Notes: generated by a model not told the origin, from the sequence alone. DNA of 64,000 nucleotides from Meghimatium bilineatum (GCA_034231615.1 CM067309.1:41846181-41910180); one strand, 5' to 3'. Numbered from the stretch's first letter, positions 22,811 through 34,486 are shown. Made by a program: numbers and translations.

Positions 22811-23120
22811 TAGCGAGATAGACTGTGTATTTCTGCAAATATTTTTCAATTTTCACAAATTACGGCAGCCACGGTGATCCAGTTCTACCTGCTATTGGAC
22901 GAAAGAAACAAAAGGAGGGGGGGTGGGGAAAGGGGGTTTCTACTGAACTTTATATCATATACATGAAATAGCAATGGGACAGTGACCTTGCGATCGACCT
23001 TGGGCGGCCGAAATTTTATGCTTGTAAATGATGCGAATCCATATCACTTTTTACTTTTGGATCACTCGCGCGATTACGGACATAATCACGTGTTCTTGTA
23101 GTCGCTTGTAGTCGCTTACA
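22471..23120. other. Unique spacer with TA/GA microsatellite
   Basis: (TA)n followed by (GA)n at 22761-22812, and a G-rich tract at about 22914-22940. From 23000 to 23120 the sequence is GC-richer and immediately precedes the signal-peptide exon. Confidence 0.5.
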
Positions 23121-23175
23121 ATGAACTGGAGGCCTAAGTTACAGTTCTTGTTTGTATGTTATCTGACGTGGGCTG
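23121..23175 (+). CDS. Possible signal-peptide first exon of a secreted or membrane protein
   Basis: The ATG at 23121 opens MNWRPKLQFLFVCYLTWA: a basic n-region (R, K), a hydrophobic core and small residues at a likely cleavage site. One further base is followed by the donor GTGAGTAAAG (23176), so the intron would be phase 1, which is usual after signal-peptide exons. I could not find the following exons downstream on the plus strand. Because it is only 55 bp long, chance cannot be excluded. Confidence 0.4.
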
Positions 23176-23269
23176 GTGAGTAAAGGGTAAGGGTTGGAAA
23201 CATAGACAATAATTGAGTATTTTTGCAATATATTAAAACAAAATTACGGTGGTGGCCTATGTAAAGGAT

Positions 23270-23455
23270 AGTGCATACCAACAGAGTGCGCCATTAATAC
23301 ATATCAATCAGGTGCCCCATTAATGCATACCAACCAGTGCCCCATTAATGCATACCAACCAGGTGCCCCATTAATGCATACCAACCAGGTGCCCCATTAA
23401 TGCACACCAAGCAGTGCCTCATTAATGCATACCAATCAGGTGCCCCATTCTGAGG
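23270..23455. repeat. 26-bp minisatellite
   Basis: Seven copies of a unit containing gcataccaaccaggtgcccc. Confidence 0.94.
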
Positions 23456-23974
23456 AGAAAAAATGCATTATGGCATTATAAGTGCTTTTCGCAGCAATTT
23501 GTTTCACATGACAAAACTACTGTACTCACAAAATCGCTCGATAGTGATATTTCGAACATGCTTCATTGAACACTTTCAATCGATTGAACGTAAAATAAGG
23601 TTAATGAACCACAAATTGTAACCTTCTGCGTGAATTCATTACCGCCCTTGCATTGACAACTTTGAAGACACACAACGGTACAAATTCCCTAAGGTAGTCA
23701 GAAATACGTGTGTAGCACACCAAAATGGAAAGAGCTTGTCTGGAAGAGATCTGTATGGAGGCAGAGCGCGTGCACTAGTTTGTCTGTGTTACAACACTTA
23801 TTATGTATATCAACTTATACATTCCCCTAGGTGCTTACCTAGTTTTGATTTTCAGAAATCGCAGTACTTGCACTTGATTTGGGGAGAATCGATTCTACTG
23901 AAAAATAATTCAATAATTAGCGATATCGAATTTAGACCAAATAAAAGATCTTTGACAAGGAACTAGGTGTGACA
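23456..23974. other. Unique spacer
   Basis: No gene was recognised. The open frame at 23736-23966 (+) has no domain. Confidence 0.45.
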
Positions 23975-24142
23975 CTGCATTATATCTTAGGAATTTTTTC
24001 AGTAGCAATTTACAGCTGTGAAACATGGACAATTAATAATTATGTGGCAAAGACACGGATTTTCGCTTTAGAAATGCTAAACAAGGATTTTGAGAAGGTC
24101 TTACCATTGAACATCCAAGAGCTTTATAGCTCGTATTTCTAG
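23975..24142 (+). pseudogene. LINE reverse transcriptase C-terminal fragment
   Basis: A frame of 55 codons contains AIYSCETWTINNYVAKTRIF and ALEMLNKDFEKVL. This is the CETWT segment that follows the reverse transcriptase palm in LINEs. It is open to a TAG at 24140. Neither the catalytic part nor the tail is present. Confidence 0.7.
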
Positions 24143-24214
24143 GGTCAAATCAAATTCAACAAACAAACGTTTTTATATATTTTGGCTGCTACCAACAATT
24201 TTTATATTACAAAA

Positions 24215-24505
24215 AACATACAATACACATATACAAACACATAAAATACACAAATACAAACACACACAATACACACATACAATACACAAATACAAACACA
24301 CACATACATACACATACAATACACACATACAAACACATAAAATACACAAATACAAACAATACACACATACAATACACAAATACAAACACACACATACATA
24401 CACATACAATACACAAATACAAACATACACATACAAACATATACAATACACACATACAAACATATACAATACACAAATACAAACACATACAATACTCAAA
24501 TATAT
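24215..24505. repeat. ACACATACAA-type low-complexity array
   Basis: Imperfect repeats of acaaatacaaacacacacat and aatacacacatac. Three overlapping Cys/Val/Tyr-rich reverse frames over it are artefacts. Confidence 0.9.
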
Positions 24506-25407
24506 ACCTAGTTTCCTTCTAACGCAAGCAAATCAGAAGATGTCTGCGAAGCTAATATTTCTGTGTCCAGGTATACACTACCTATACAAAATGGACACTC
24601 GTTCTTTCTTTACGTGCGAGGGTGCTACATTTCGTGGGCAGTACCTTCTACTTAGTTTGCGGTCGCTCACCCACGTACCTTAGACGGGATTTAGACTCGA
24701 CTGAAAAATAGAAAAAAACAGCCTTGATGGAAACGTAAAAATTATCCAAAAGTAGCAATACTTTCATTTAAGAAAAACATTACACGAAAAAATAACAAAC
24801 GTACGGAGCATTAACTCAGTTCTCGCTTTGGTTTACGGAAATTGGGTGCATAAAATATGAAAAATATGGTTGCCACTAAGTACGAAAGAAAAGAACAACA
24901 TAAACAAAAGCAAAACAAGAGGTAGATAGAGATACTATAATTGATAAAACACATTTATATTTGGATTAAGGAAGTATATTTGGAGGTGAGACGTTCCGTG
25001 AAATCTTCTAAGAAAATCAATGCAAACAAATCATTAAAAACATTGTAAACAAATACAATAGCGTTAAAAAATGCGTTAGAGTATGTAGAAAGTTGACTTC
25101 AATGTACCTGGGTTTCCAAGTTATGGGCACCACTCTTCTGAAGGAGGCGGCACGCCGGTTGCAAGAATACGAAGAGTGGCACATAACAACCTAGTTACAA
25201 TTAGAAATCTCCAGATGTCTGAATTAATGCACTTATATTTAGAAAAAACAACCCAGAGTGCAACCCGCGAGCACGAGAGAACAAGGACAAATAAATTACC
25301 TCTTTGTGGGCACAATAACACATAAAGTGTCTCTGGGAGATATTGCGAAATAGTTAATAATGCGATGGTTTTTAATCTTATCTAATATGATTTTATGATT
25401 TTTGTCC
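24506..25407. other. Unique DNA
   Basis: Nothing recognised beyond A-rich stretches. Confidence 0.45.
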
Positions 25408-25620
25408 GGATCTGTGTCGAAGTGGTACAGAGTGCGTCTGTGATGGTCAATGCACCGAGTTCGATCTCCACCACAGGCAATTGTGCATCCTGACCGTTCA
25501 GAAAGCAATGGCAAACTACTGAACGTATTTATATTGCCTAGAAAATCACCACAACCAACAAATATTGGGTTGATAGCTACGTCCTGAATAGGATATTCTA
25601 CCCATATGGTTTAAGGACTA
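25408..25620 (+). mobile_element. SINE-B, tRNA-derived, near full length
   Basis: The head has an A-box-like tcgaagtggtacagagtg and a B-box-like gagttcgatctcc at tRNA spacing. It is followed by ccaccacaggcaattgtgca, then a body with ggcaaactactgaacgt and gcctagaaaatcacc, and an end near cctgaataggat. A truncated copy is at 26805-26945, and an inverted, better-preserved head is at 56781-56968. The body motif GGCAAACTAC...GCCTAGAAAA resembles motifs seen in other animal SINEs. Confidence 0.8.
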
Positions 25621-25642
25621 CGTTAGGAAGATAACCACAAAT

Positions 25643-25712
25643 ATGTAGATGAATGGTTGCTTTCTACGATAACCATAAGTAACTCGATGAATGGTTGCTT
25701 TCTACGATAACA
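25643..25712. repeat. Short direct duplication
   Basis: Two copies of gatgaatggttgctttctac with the next bases, about 40 bp apart. Confidence 0.8.
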
Positions 25713-25784
25713 CCTGTAATAAATACATCGGCGTGACGCTTTAGGGGGGGGGGTGGATGGTGTTAAACATTTCCTATTTCCAAC

Positions 25785-26172
25785 TAACGTCAATGATCTG
25801 ACACAGTGCAGCACGTCGATAAATGTCCCGAGTCCCTTAACAATACATTCCTGTATTTCCAACTAACGTCAATGATCTGACACAGTGCGGCACATCGATA
25901 AATGTCCCGAGTCCCTTGACAATACATTCCTGTATTTCCAACTAACGTCAATGATCTGACACAGTGAGGCACATCGATAAATGTCCCGAGTCCCGTGACA
26001 ATACATTCCTGTATTTCCAACTAACGTCAATGATCTGACACAGTGCGGCACATCGATAAATGTCCCGAGTCCCGTGACAATACATTCCTGTATTTCCAAC
26101 TAACGTCAATGATCTGACACAGTGCGGCACATCGATAAATGTCCCGAGTCCCGTGACAATACATTCCTGTAG
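25785..26172. repeat. 79-bp minisatellite
   Basis: Five copies of a 79-bp unit containing caatgatctgacacagtgcg and cgataaatgtcccgagtccc. Reverse frames recur at 79-bp steps and are artefacts. Confidence 0.96.
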
Positions 26173-26804
26173 AATCATCTATAATTGATCCGATTAAAAT
26201 GATGTTATTTGAATGTTTTTTCCGTAGTTTTCATTGGCTACTTTAGTATGTGTTGACAGAGAATTAAAATCCCGAGAAGAGTCAAATATTGTCACTTTAG
26301 AAATAGAAGGTAGTACTGCTAGTAGAACAGAATGAAAATAATACTCACGTGCAAGACAGATAATGACGTTCAGTTTAGAAAGGTTATTCCAAATGAGACC
26401 ACGTGACTGTATTATCGAGAAACTAGCATGCAGCAGTCAAGAATATGCGAATTCATGTGACGACAATTTACCACTTCTTAATAAATGGTGACCTATATTT
26501 GGTTTTACCTAACACCCCTCTAAAACGTCACGGCATGTTGCACGGGCGTTAGCGTTGAAAGGAGCGCTTAATGAATATGCCAAAGAGAGGTCGTAGATGA
26601 TATCTACAAGCCTATTGACAGTTAGCTTGCTTGTTGTTTATTGTTTTGAATCTGCAGATGACAACCAACTAGAATTTAAAAAAAGGAGATTACACGATTT
26701 TCTGGTTACGAGGTAGATATATTTTATAAAGTTGCTAAGGCAATGATTATAAATGTGATCTGAACTCAAAATGCGGAATGTTTATTTTTAAATGTGTAGA
26801 GGAA
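26173..26804. other. Unique DNA
   Basis: No exon or repeat family was recognised. Confidence 0.45.
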
Positions 26805-26982
26805 ACGTTTGAATCCCACTGCTGGCAATTGTGCATACGGACAGTTCAGAAAGCAATGACAAACTGCTGAACGTATTTATAGCGTCTAGAAAATCATTAC
26901 AGCTAAAACATGCTGGGTTGATGGCTACATTTAAGCTGATATTTCATAGCAAACCTTCTTCTAATAATATACGAAGGTTTGC
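26805..26982 (+). mobile_element. SINE-B, 5'-truncated, with adjacent hairpin
   Basis: Matches SINE-B from the B-box-adjacent part (ggcaattgtgca) to ctgggttgatggctacat. A perfect 10-bp inverted repeat, gcaaaccttc ... gaaggtttgc (26949-26958 and 26973-26982), follows directly. Confidence 0.7.
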
Positions 26983-27102
26983 TACAAAACATCAGCTCAA
27001 CAAGGAAACTAAATTGTGGACCACATATAGAAATAATCTGCCGAAGACGGATGTGTCGGGGCATTTGCGCCAAAAATGGTAACTCGACGCATTTTAATTA
27101 TC

Positions 27103-27190
27103 TGGACTACATCCTGCTAGAAATGTAGTTATGTTACATGCAAGATCTAGAGGGAGTTTGAGAATGAAAGCTCAAGAAGAAGAAGAAATA
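27103..27190 (+). mobile_element. SINE-A 3' end with GAA tail
   Basis: Plus-strand copy of the SINE-A 3' end: ggactacatcctgctag, gggagtttgagaatgaa, then an AAG-repeat tail. It defines the sense orientation of the family. Confidence 0.75.
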
Positions 27191-27298
27191 TAGAAATAAG
27201 TTAGACTACAATAACGTCAGAATCTCCAAACAACACTGTGTATGGATCACATAAAAATGGCCAGATATAAATACCATGTCTTTGATGTTATCTTAATG

Positions 27299-27370
27299 CA
27301 GTGATTCTCAATTTTTTTCTATCCGTTGTCCCATTTTCGGAAAGTTGAATTTCAGAGGTTTCGTGGGAAC
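27299..27370 (+). mobile_element. Possible hAT-like terminus
   Basis: Begins gcagtgattctcaattttt, resembling the CAGTGGTTCTCAA ends of many hAT elements, followed by cgttgtcccattttcgg. No partner end was found. Confidence 0.35.
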
Positions 27371-27427
27371 TAGAGTTTATGAATGATTTTCTTTACAGAC
27401 CATTAAGTCATTGATACTAAATATTAT

Positions 27428-27840
27428 TTTGAGCCAATCCTTCTTTGTGAATGTGAAACATGGACGGTAAAAATAAAAGATCTCAAGGTAAACTGGAGGC
27501 AAGTGAGATGTTGCTTTTGTAAATAATGATGAAAATATTTCATGGACAAATAAGAAAACTAATGTACAAGTCATCAGAGATGCTGGAGTAAACAAAAAAA
27601 ATGATACATATAGTAAACATTAGACCATTCAGATATTTAGAACATTTGATGAGAAAATATACATTTGGACATTTAGTAACCACAGGAGAAATCAAGCGGT
27701 GAAAAAACAGTGGACGACAAAAAAGAGACATTTCTGGATGGGTTGTCACTGTGACACAGAGGTCACTAACTGAATTTATTAACAGCACAAGAGACAGAGA
27801 GTTGTGGAGAAACATGATCGAAAGAAAGAAACATAACTTT
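27428..27840 (+). pseudogene. Decayed LINE reverse transcriptase C-terminus
   Basis: Scattered frames keep the order of a LINE C-terminal region: CECETWTVK, then FRYLEHLMRKYTF, TTGEIKR, SGRQKRD, and STRDRELWRNMI. There are several stops and shifts. The element continues to the edge of the 45-bp array. Confidence 0.6.
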
Positions 27841-27869
27841 CCAGAATAATATCTTAAAACTCTCATGAA

Positions 27870-28385
27870 AAATAGCTTAGACGTTTCCATAAATATAGCT
27901 TAAAACTTTTCAGAACAATAGCTTAAAAATTTCCAAAACAAAAGCTTAAATCATTTCATAACAATAGCTTAAAACTTTCTAGAATAAAGCTTAAATCATT
28001 CCATAACAATAGCTTAAAACTTTCTAGAATAAAGCTTAAATCATTCCATAACAATAGCTTAAAACTTTCTAGAATAAAGCTTAAATCATTCTATAACAAT
28101 AGCTTAAAACTTTCTAGAATAAAGCTTAAATCATTCCATAACAATAGCTTAAAACTTTCTAGAATAAAGCTTAAATCATTCCATAACAATAGCTTAAAAC
28201 TTTCTAGAATAAAGCTTAAATCATTCCATAACAATAGCTTAAAACTTTCTAGAATAAAGCTTAAATCATTCTATAACAATAGCTTAAAACTTTCTAGAAT
28301 AAAGCTTAAATCATTCCATAACAATAGCTTAAAACTTTCTAGAATAAAGCTTAAATCATTCCATAACAATAGCTTAAAACGCACA
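27870..28385. repeat. 45-bp minisatellite
   Basis: About ten near-identical 45-bp units (aatagcttaaaactttctag then aataaagcttaaatcattcc). The first two and last two units are diverged and shorter. Confidence 0.96.
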
Positions 28386-28589
28386 TAGTAATAGTGTTAA
28401 ACGCTCCAGAAGAATAGCTTTAAACGTTCCGGAAAGTTCCTGAACAATAGCTTAAAACTTTCCCGGGTAAATGTAAAGGTCTTCTGGTAAGAGTCGTCAA
28501 TAGGTTTTAATGCACTTCTTCACACAATCATTCTATATGATACTTCTAAGTTTCACGACCATTTATTCACTTCTATTGAGCTGTACCAA

Positions 28590-29525
28590 CACTCATTAAA
28601 ACACTTCAACTGAATTGTACCATGACTCGTGATAGAATTTCTGGTAAATTGTACCAACAAAGTTGAGAGCATTTCTACTACGCTGTACCAACACTATTGC
28701 GGTATTTCTACTAAATTGTACCACCACACTTAGCGTTTTTCTACTACGTTGTACCACAACTACTACGAGCATTTGTACTATGTTATACTAGTACAATTGA
28801 GAGCCTTTCTACTAAGTTGTGCCACAATATTTAAGAGCATTTCTACTAAGTTGTACTACCACACTTGAGAGCAATTCTACTAAGTTGTACTACCACACTT
28901 GAGAGCAATTCTACTAAGTTGTACTACCACACTTGAGAGCAATTCTACTAAGTTGTACTACCACACTTGAGAGCAATTCTACTAAGTTGTACTACCACAC
29001 TTGAGAGCAATTCTACTAAGTTGTACTACCACACTTGAGAGCAATTCTACTAAGTTGTACTACCACACTTGAGAGCAATTCTAATAAGATATACCAACAC
29101 TCTTTAGAGCATTTCTACTAAGCTGTACCAACACATGAGAGCATTTCTGTTAAGTTGTACCAATATTTTTGCACGAATTTCATCTAAGTTGTACCAACAC
29201 ACTTGAGAGCATCTCTGCTAAATTGCATCAACACAATTTAGAGAAGATCTGCTAAATTGTACCAACATTCACGCGAGCATTTCAAATAAATTGGACCAAC
29301 ATCCATGCGAGCATTTCTAATAAATTGGACCAAGATTCATGAGAGCTGTTTTACTAAATTGTATCAACATTCATGTGAGCATTTCTACTAAATTGGACCA
29401 AGATTCATGAGAACATTTCTAATAAATTGTACCAACATTCATGTGAGCATTTCCACTAAATTAGACCAAGAGTCATGAGAGCATTTCTAATAAATTGTAC
29501 CAACACTTTTGAACGAATTTCTTAT
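28590..29525 (+). repeat. 34-bp satellite, copy S1, with homogenised core
   Basis: About 27 units of ~34 bp. Units from 28838 to 29085 are virtually identical (ttgtactaccacacttgaga ...), while units on both sides are diverged and vary in length. The consensus of the diverged units (tttctactaaattgtaccaa) matches the reverse complement of the array at 45150-45675. Confidence 0.93.
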
Positions 29526-29959
29526 AAGCTGTACTAAAACAGTAGATCAATTATACTGAGTGAGGTCGAGACTCTTTAGATCACGTCTACTCAGCAGCGC
29601 CGATTACCACTGGTCTGCGTTAGCACACATTAAGAAAACACACACGTGAGCTACAGGTACTTATGTTACACCGGTTATACAACTCCGCACATCTTCATTA
29701 TAACATCATAGTAGGATGAGGAGCAAAGATTCGGTAAAACAGAAACATATGTTGATCCTGCGAACCTATGCACACATGTGAACATGTGGTGCATGTTTCC
29801 AGGCTGTGGCAAACACCTATACACATGACTACGTTGATCTGTACACAAGAAATCATTTTTTTTTATTATTAGAGCTGTAATAATTTATCCAAGATTGTAT
29901 GCGATATTCATTGATGAGAAATTATTATAAGAGGAGAGTAACTTCCAATATAGAGGACA
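29526..29959. other. Unique spacer
   Basis: No gene or repeat was recognised. Confidence 0.45.
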
Positions 29960-30170
29960 AGGACTTTGATAGAGGACTTTGATAGAGGACAAGCACTTAG
30001 GACAAGGACTTAGAGGACAAGGACTTAGATAGAGACAAAGATTCAGATAGAGGACAGGGACTCAGATATAGAAAAAAGATTCAGATAGAGGACAGGGACT
30101 CAGATATAGAACAAGGATTCAGATAGTCAGATAGAGAGCACGGACTAAGAGGACAAGGACTCAGGTAACA
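29960..30170. repeat. Degenerate GATAGAGGACA repeat
   Basis: Imperfect units of 18-30 bp built on gatagaggacaaggactca. Confidence 0.8.
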
Positions 30171-30248
30171 CCTCAAACCGAGTAGAACCTCATAATTTGC
30201 TTTAGAAATGAAAAGCTGTAGACTCTAAAATTCAGATTGTCTATTGTT

Positions 30249-30517
30249 TGTCTCCATGTGAACGATGACTCATGGTATTCACACTTGCCGTTAAGCGTTG
30301 GAGTAGGAAATTCAACTGTCGTTCCGAAGTCAGATGAGTCGTTTTGGTTGCATAAGTCCATGTGTGTTCAAGGCTATCTTGATGTTTTCTATCCACTGTT
30401 TTCTTGGTCTACCTTTGACCTTATGTCCGGATATTCTTTTGTTATATGCTCTTATTGGTATTTGGATTGGGTTCATTCTCATAAGGTGACCAAACCATTT
30501 TACTTGTCTTTCAGATA
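30249..30517 (-). pseudogene. LINE reverse transcriptase C-terminus and 3' UTR
   Basis: On the minus strand an uninterrupted frame (30517-30330) reads RQVKWFGHLMRMNPIQIPIR, then VKGRPRKQWIENIKIALNTH, and stops at 30332. The KWFGHLMRM ... GRPRKQW pattern is the usual C-terminal tail of RTE-like and related LINEs. The following ~80 bp (gcttaacggcaagtgtg ... gacaatctga) recur after the relative at 63622-63790, so this is conserved 3' UTR. Confidence 0.85.
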
Positions 30518-30599
30518 TGAACTAAAAATCAATAGGCTCAAAAATTCATTTAAAAAATATAAATCAGACGATTCTTACAAGACTGTTAGGAAATAAAAA

Positions 30600-30900
30600 T
30601 AGGGCGATATTCACTGAGAATTTAAGTATTAGACATCGATCGATTCTCACAACTAAGCTAAATACAACAAAATAGTCGATTCTCACAGATTGAATTTAAC
30701 ATTAGAAGTAGATCGAATCTCACAATTCACTTAAAAACTACACATTTTTCGATCCTAATAATTCAGTGCAGAACTGCAAATATGTCGATTCTCGAAATCC
30801 AGCTGAGAACTAGAAATCGATAGATTCTAACAAGTAAGTTAAGTATTATATACTCGCCGATTCTCTAATATTCAGTTAGCAACTAGAAATCGCAATGATA
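30600..30900. repeat. Degenerate ~35-40-bp repeats
   Basis: Diverged units sharing cgattctcacaa and aactagaaatcgat. Confidence 0.6.
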
Positions 30901-31090
30901 GACCTATACTAGAGATCTATTATCTGCGGTAGATAGATACAGATCTAAAACCCCAGTGTCAGCACACGCTTGTATTATGAAATATGAATCTACAGATACG
31001 AATCAATGAAAAACACCCTGTATGTTTAAATAACTAAATCACGTTATCTGACTTATAACTTACATTATATTTCTGTGTTAATTTCTAATA

Positions 31091-31591
31091 CGCGTGTCGG
31101 GAATGCATGACCTGGGTTGTTGAGTGGGTATGCACACAGAAGGTAACACGGGTCTGCATCTTGTGTGACTCTATGAGTATGATTAAGAAGGTATAAGTGG
31201 GTCTCGTTCGCGAACAGTGGACTAATGCCGTGAGAAAGGCGAGGTTGAAAGGCAATGAAAGAGCAGAGCAACTGGCGTCATGCGCGATTGTGGCACATGG
31301 CGATGCGACAATGGATCACGCTGGCGTTTTGAACTCCTTAAGAGATATAACACGCGAGAGTGAGAGAGTAATGTGGATGATGATTCCTTGTCGATGACCA
31401 TATTTAAAGATCAGGGTTTGAAATGCGGTGTTGCTAGAAGTGAACATTTTGGAGGGCGCAGAAGAATGATGGTCAACCAACATAGGACCAGTACTGTCAG
31501 CAGAAGTGTAATGGCAGATTCACCCAAGGAGAGATCGGAGCAGCTATGGACATGTCCAGTTTGTAGTAATGATGATCCGACGACTAAATAA
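31091..31591 (+). pseudogene. RNase H domain and C-terminus of a retroelement
   Basis: The forward frame reads ECMTWVVEWVCTQKVTRV, then CILCDSMSMIKKV (second catalytic Asp), a TAA, GLVREQWTNAV, a deletion removing the GHAG strand, then RLKGNERAEQLAS. After a frameshift near 31380 it continues FGGRRRMMVNQHRTSTVS and ends SEQLWTCPVCSNDDPTT. The ending has a C-x2-C pair that matches 52109-52551 (CDCPECSDDDPMT). It belongs to the same broad RNase H group as 17135-17764 and is inactive. Confidence 0.8.
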
Positions 31592-31837
31592 CTAAGTATG
31601 CATGAATGACTCACTCTGGCCTATAACACTAACCATTATACAAGGGTACACTCAATACATCATATGTGAATCCTTTCGTGGAAGCCTTACAACATGTCAT
31701 TTATATAACTATGTTCCCCTGTTTAGTGCATCATTCAGGGAACCCAGCAGTTTCAACTTTGAGGGGGAACCTTGACGAGCTCCATCGCTGACCATCATCC
31801 TAGTTGCCAGTTGTAGGCTACATTGTTTCAGCCATCA
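31592..31837. other. Unique spacer
   Basis: Nothing recognised except a short CTAAATAACTAAG remnant directly after the RNase H pseudogene. Confidence 0.45.
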
Positions 31838-31876
31838 ATAATAAAAATAATAATAATAATAATAATAATAGTAATG

Positions 31877-31917
<41 letters not shown>

Positions 31918-31918
31918 T
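31838..31918. repeat. AAT microsatellite
   Basis: (AAT)n with a few substitutions. Confidence 0.97.
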
Positions 31919-32029
31919 GCCCGTCAGAGTTGTACTGACGTAAAACACAGGTTTTTAGAGCGTTCCATTTAGACACGTCGGACTATCACTAAAACTAGGG
32001 GGTTATGATTCGTAAACAAGATAAAATAC

Positions 32030-32100
32030 AAATTACAGTACACAAAACATTTTCAACGTTTTAACCAAAAGGTCTTTATCAAGATACGCGCGCAACATCA
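32030..32100 (-). mobile_element. Repeat family H copy (degenerate)
   Basis: Reverse complement reads cttgataaagaccttttggt then taaaacgttgaaaatg, aligning with the family H core seen at 22430, 40390, 52730 and 54040. Confidence 0.5.
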
Positions 32101-32562
32101 AAAGACAACGAATAAAAATTATCGCAAAACACAAACGTGTCCAACCGAAACATGAAAGTGAGGTGCCAGAAGGACAAGAAAAAAAATCCATAAAACCATG
32201 GATGCTGCTTCTAACCACATTAAATTGTCTGACCACTACACTTTGTGATTGCTAGTCTGAAAGAGTCCAATAATTGATGTATTGTTCTGTAGTGAGATGG
32301 GACATACTTACCAAGTGAATTTATTCCAGGAATGTCAAAATTAAAAAGGTTTTCAATAATATGATTAGAGAGATTTGTGTTCATTGTTTCACGAGATTCT
32401 CATGAAAATGTCAGGGGTAAATGTTGTTTCGAGCTTGACCTCTTTCATCACCTGACAAATCATGAGTTGAATACACGCCAGGTAATCACAAGAGTTAATG
32501 TCCATGTGGACATTATTTGAGGGTTAAGTGTAGGGGACGAGAACAAGAAGTAGCCAGAGAAA

Positions 32563-32699
32563 TAAGTAGGAAATAAATATCACGAGATAGAAAGGTTACA
32601 GTGTAGCAGATTGCACTACCAAGGCAAGAGACAGAGGATGTTCGAGGTCTGTTGCTGGCAATCTTCGTTGTTAATACGGCACTTAATGATGATGATGAT
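32563..32699 (+). mobile_element. LINE L1 family 3' end with GAT tail
   Basis: Matches the end of 50869-51310: gttacagtgtagcagattgc, caagagacagagg, ggtctgttgctggcaatctt, then cggcacttaatgatgatgat. Both copies end in (GAT)n, which marks the element's 3' terminus. Confidence 0.75.
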
Positions 32700-32797
32700 T
32701 CAATTTCGTGTTTCTGATGTGCAGTATATTTTATCTTATTTTTAACATATTTTTATCTTATTTTTATCATTATGTTATTAGATTTTACCTGATATGT

Positions 32798-33013
32798 TAT
32801 GTCTGCACACGTGGACAGGCAGCACAGAGTGCCAAACATATACTTCAAGAGTGTTCTGAGCATGAAACGCTGAGGCAGACATATTGGCCAGAGGAAACAA
32901 CACTGTAATCAAAGCTCTATGGACCACTGTATGAACTACAAAAGACAGTGAGTTTCATTCAGGAGACAGAATTACAGATATAGACATGTTTCAAGTGAAC
33001 GAAAGAAGAAGAA
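32798..33013 (+). pseudogene. LINE C-terminus and GAA-tailed 3' end
   Basis: Reads TRGQAAQSAKHILQECSEHE and YWPEETTL, an in-frame TAA (32906), then YGPLYELQKTVSFIQETELQ and a stop at 32981. The 3' UTR is acatgtttcaagtgaacgaa followed by a GAA-repeat tail. It is about 95% identical by eye to 43757-44100 in the overlapping part. Confidence 0.85.
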
Positions 33014-33129
33014 GACGATGTTTTTTTCCCTGTTACATCAGATAACATTTATATGATCTGTTTACATTTTAAGACATCTGTGCTAATACTACGAATAGAA
33101 CACACCCCCCCCCTCCATAAATACCGCCA

Positions 33130-33645
33130 ATAATTGTATGCCTATTTTAGACCCTTCTGTCCTGACAGAAACTATCCAGAATTCAGGGAAACCCACCCCC
33201 CCCCTATCTTAATTACGACAGCAACTTGTTCGCCTCCTAACCCCATCTTTCCTTTCAAAATCAAATTATGTCAAAAGTACATGATTATTATCCGATACAA
33301 AAAAATACATGATTAATTTCCGATACAAAAAAATACATGATTAATTTCCGATACAAAAAAATACATGATTAATTTCCGATACAAAATATACATGATTAAT
33401 TTCCGATACAAAATATACATGATTAATTTCCAATAAAACATACAGGATTCGTTTCCGATAAAATTTGTGTTTTAAAATTTAAATATTTTAATTTGTGTTT
33501 AAAAATTAGTATTACTGACGTCAATTTTTGAGAATATTTCTCCACCTCTTTCTTAACAACTGTCAAAATCTTTCAGAACACACTCCACTACCTACCTCCT
33601 CCCACCCCTACCATTAGTTACGCAATTTATGGAAACCCATTAGAT
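33130..33645 (+). mobile_element. MITE family M copy 2, with an internal array
   Basis: The right half matches 16369-16678 (ttactgacgtcaatttttga, caactgtcaaaatctttcag), and the right end ttacgcaatttatggaaaccc resembles the MITE terminus. The left end is unclear near the C-run at 33197. A 27-28-bp array expanded inside it. Confidence 0.55.
33290..33440. repeat. 27-28-bp minisatellite
   Basis: Five to six copies of a unit containing gattaatttccgatacaaaa; the A-run length varies. Confidence 0.92.
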
Positions 33646-34486
33646 ATAAATTGTCGCATTGAAGATATTACAGAGGTTAGTGTCACTTATTTGAAATTGT
33701 TAAACAATTATATTAAAAAAAACAACAACTTAACATTTATTTCAAAGTTGTCAATATAAAACAGACGATTTCACCAGTAGATAAAATAATTTAGGCACTA
33801 AATCACTCACGCGAATCACTACATAATGGAGCACTTGTAAACGACAAGCGACGACACACTTCGAATCTGATGTACTCACTCCAAAACATCTCTCTTAGCT
33901 CAGGTGAACAAATTTCCTTGGGAAGTTAAAGAATAAAAAATAATGCATTTCTCCCCCGTGCATGATGGTAATATTATTACCGCTGTCCTCACTCATTCAC
34001 TCTCGCACGCGAGTGTAGCAGTCAGACTTGCAAGCCTGGATCCAATCCCCCCGGTGAACATCTTACGCGTCTTTAGAAATTTCGAATATGGGCGGGCAAA
34101 AAGGAATCCGGACGTAAGTGAGTTTCTGATGTGAATTGTAAAATACTCGGAGAAATGCAGGAAAGACCGAGCGCGTATCGAGAGCAGATGAGAGACCAGA
34201 GTGAGTCATATTGTAATTTGTGTCTTCGATAATTGTCCTTCGAGCAGACGCGGGTCGGGGGGTAGCGATGTGTTTAGCTGGTAGAGTGAGTGCTGCAAAG
34301 CTGTGAGTGAGTGTTTAGAACGCGTAGTTGATAAAGATTGTAAGATGAATGAGGAACTTAGCTGTGACAGAGTCTCAGTCGCTCTGTTTTACGATTTATT
34401 TTTGTGTGTCCTCGAGAGAAAAATCAATTTTGTTTCTATGCGATCGTGATGGACAAGATATATTATTTTTTGGTCCTGATGTAATA
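33646..34486. other. Unique DNA
   Basis: GC-richer around 33950-34340. A possible B-box, ggatccaatcccc, lies at 34038, but no tRNA-like fold was shown. No gene is called. Confidence 0.4.

Noticed and set aside
25408-25480. Functional tRNA gene
   Set aside because: A- and B-box-like segments are present, but the sequence lacks a complete cloverleaf and continues into a repeated SINE body found elsewhere in the window.
25790-26178. Three overlapping 76-codon frames
   Set aside because: They recur at the 79-bp period of the array; none contains a domain.
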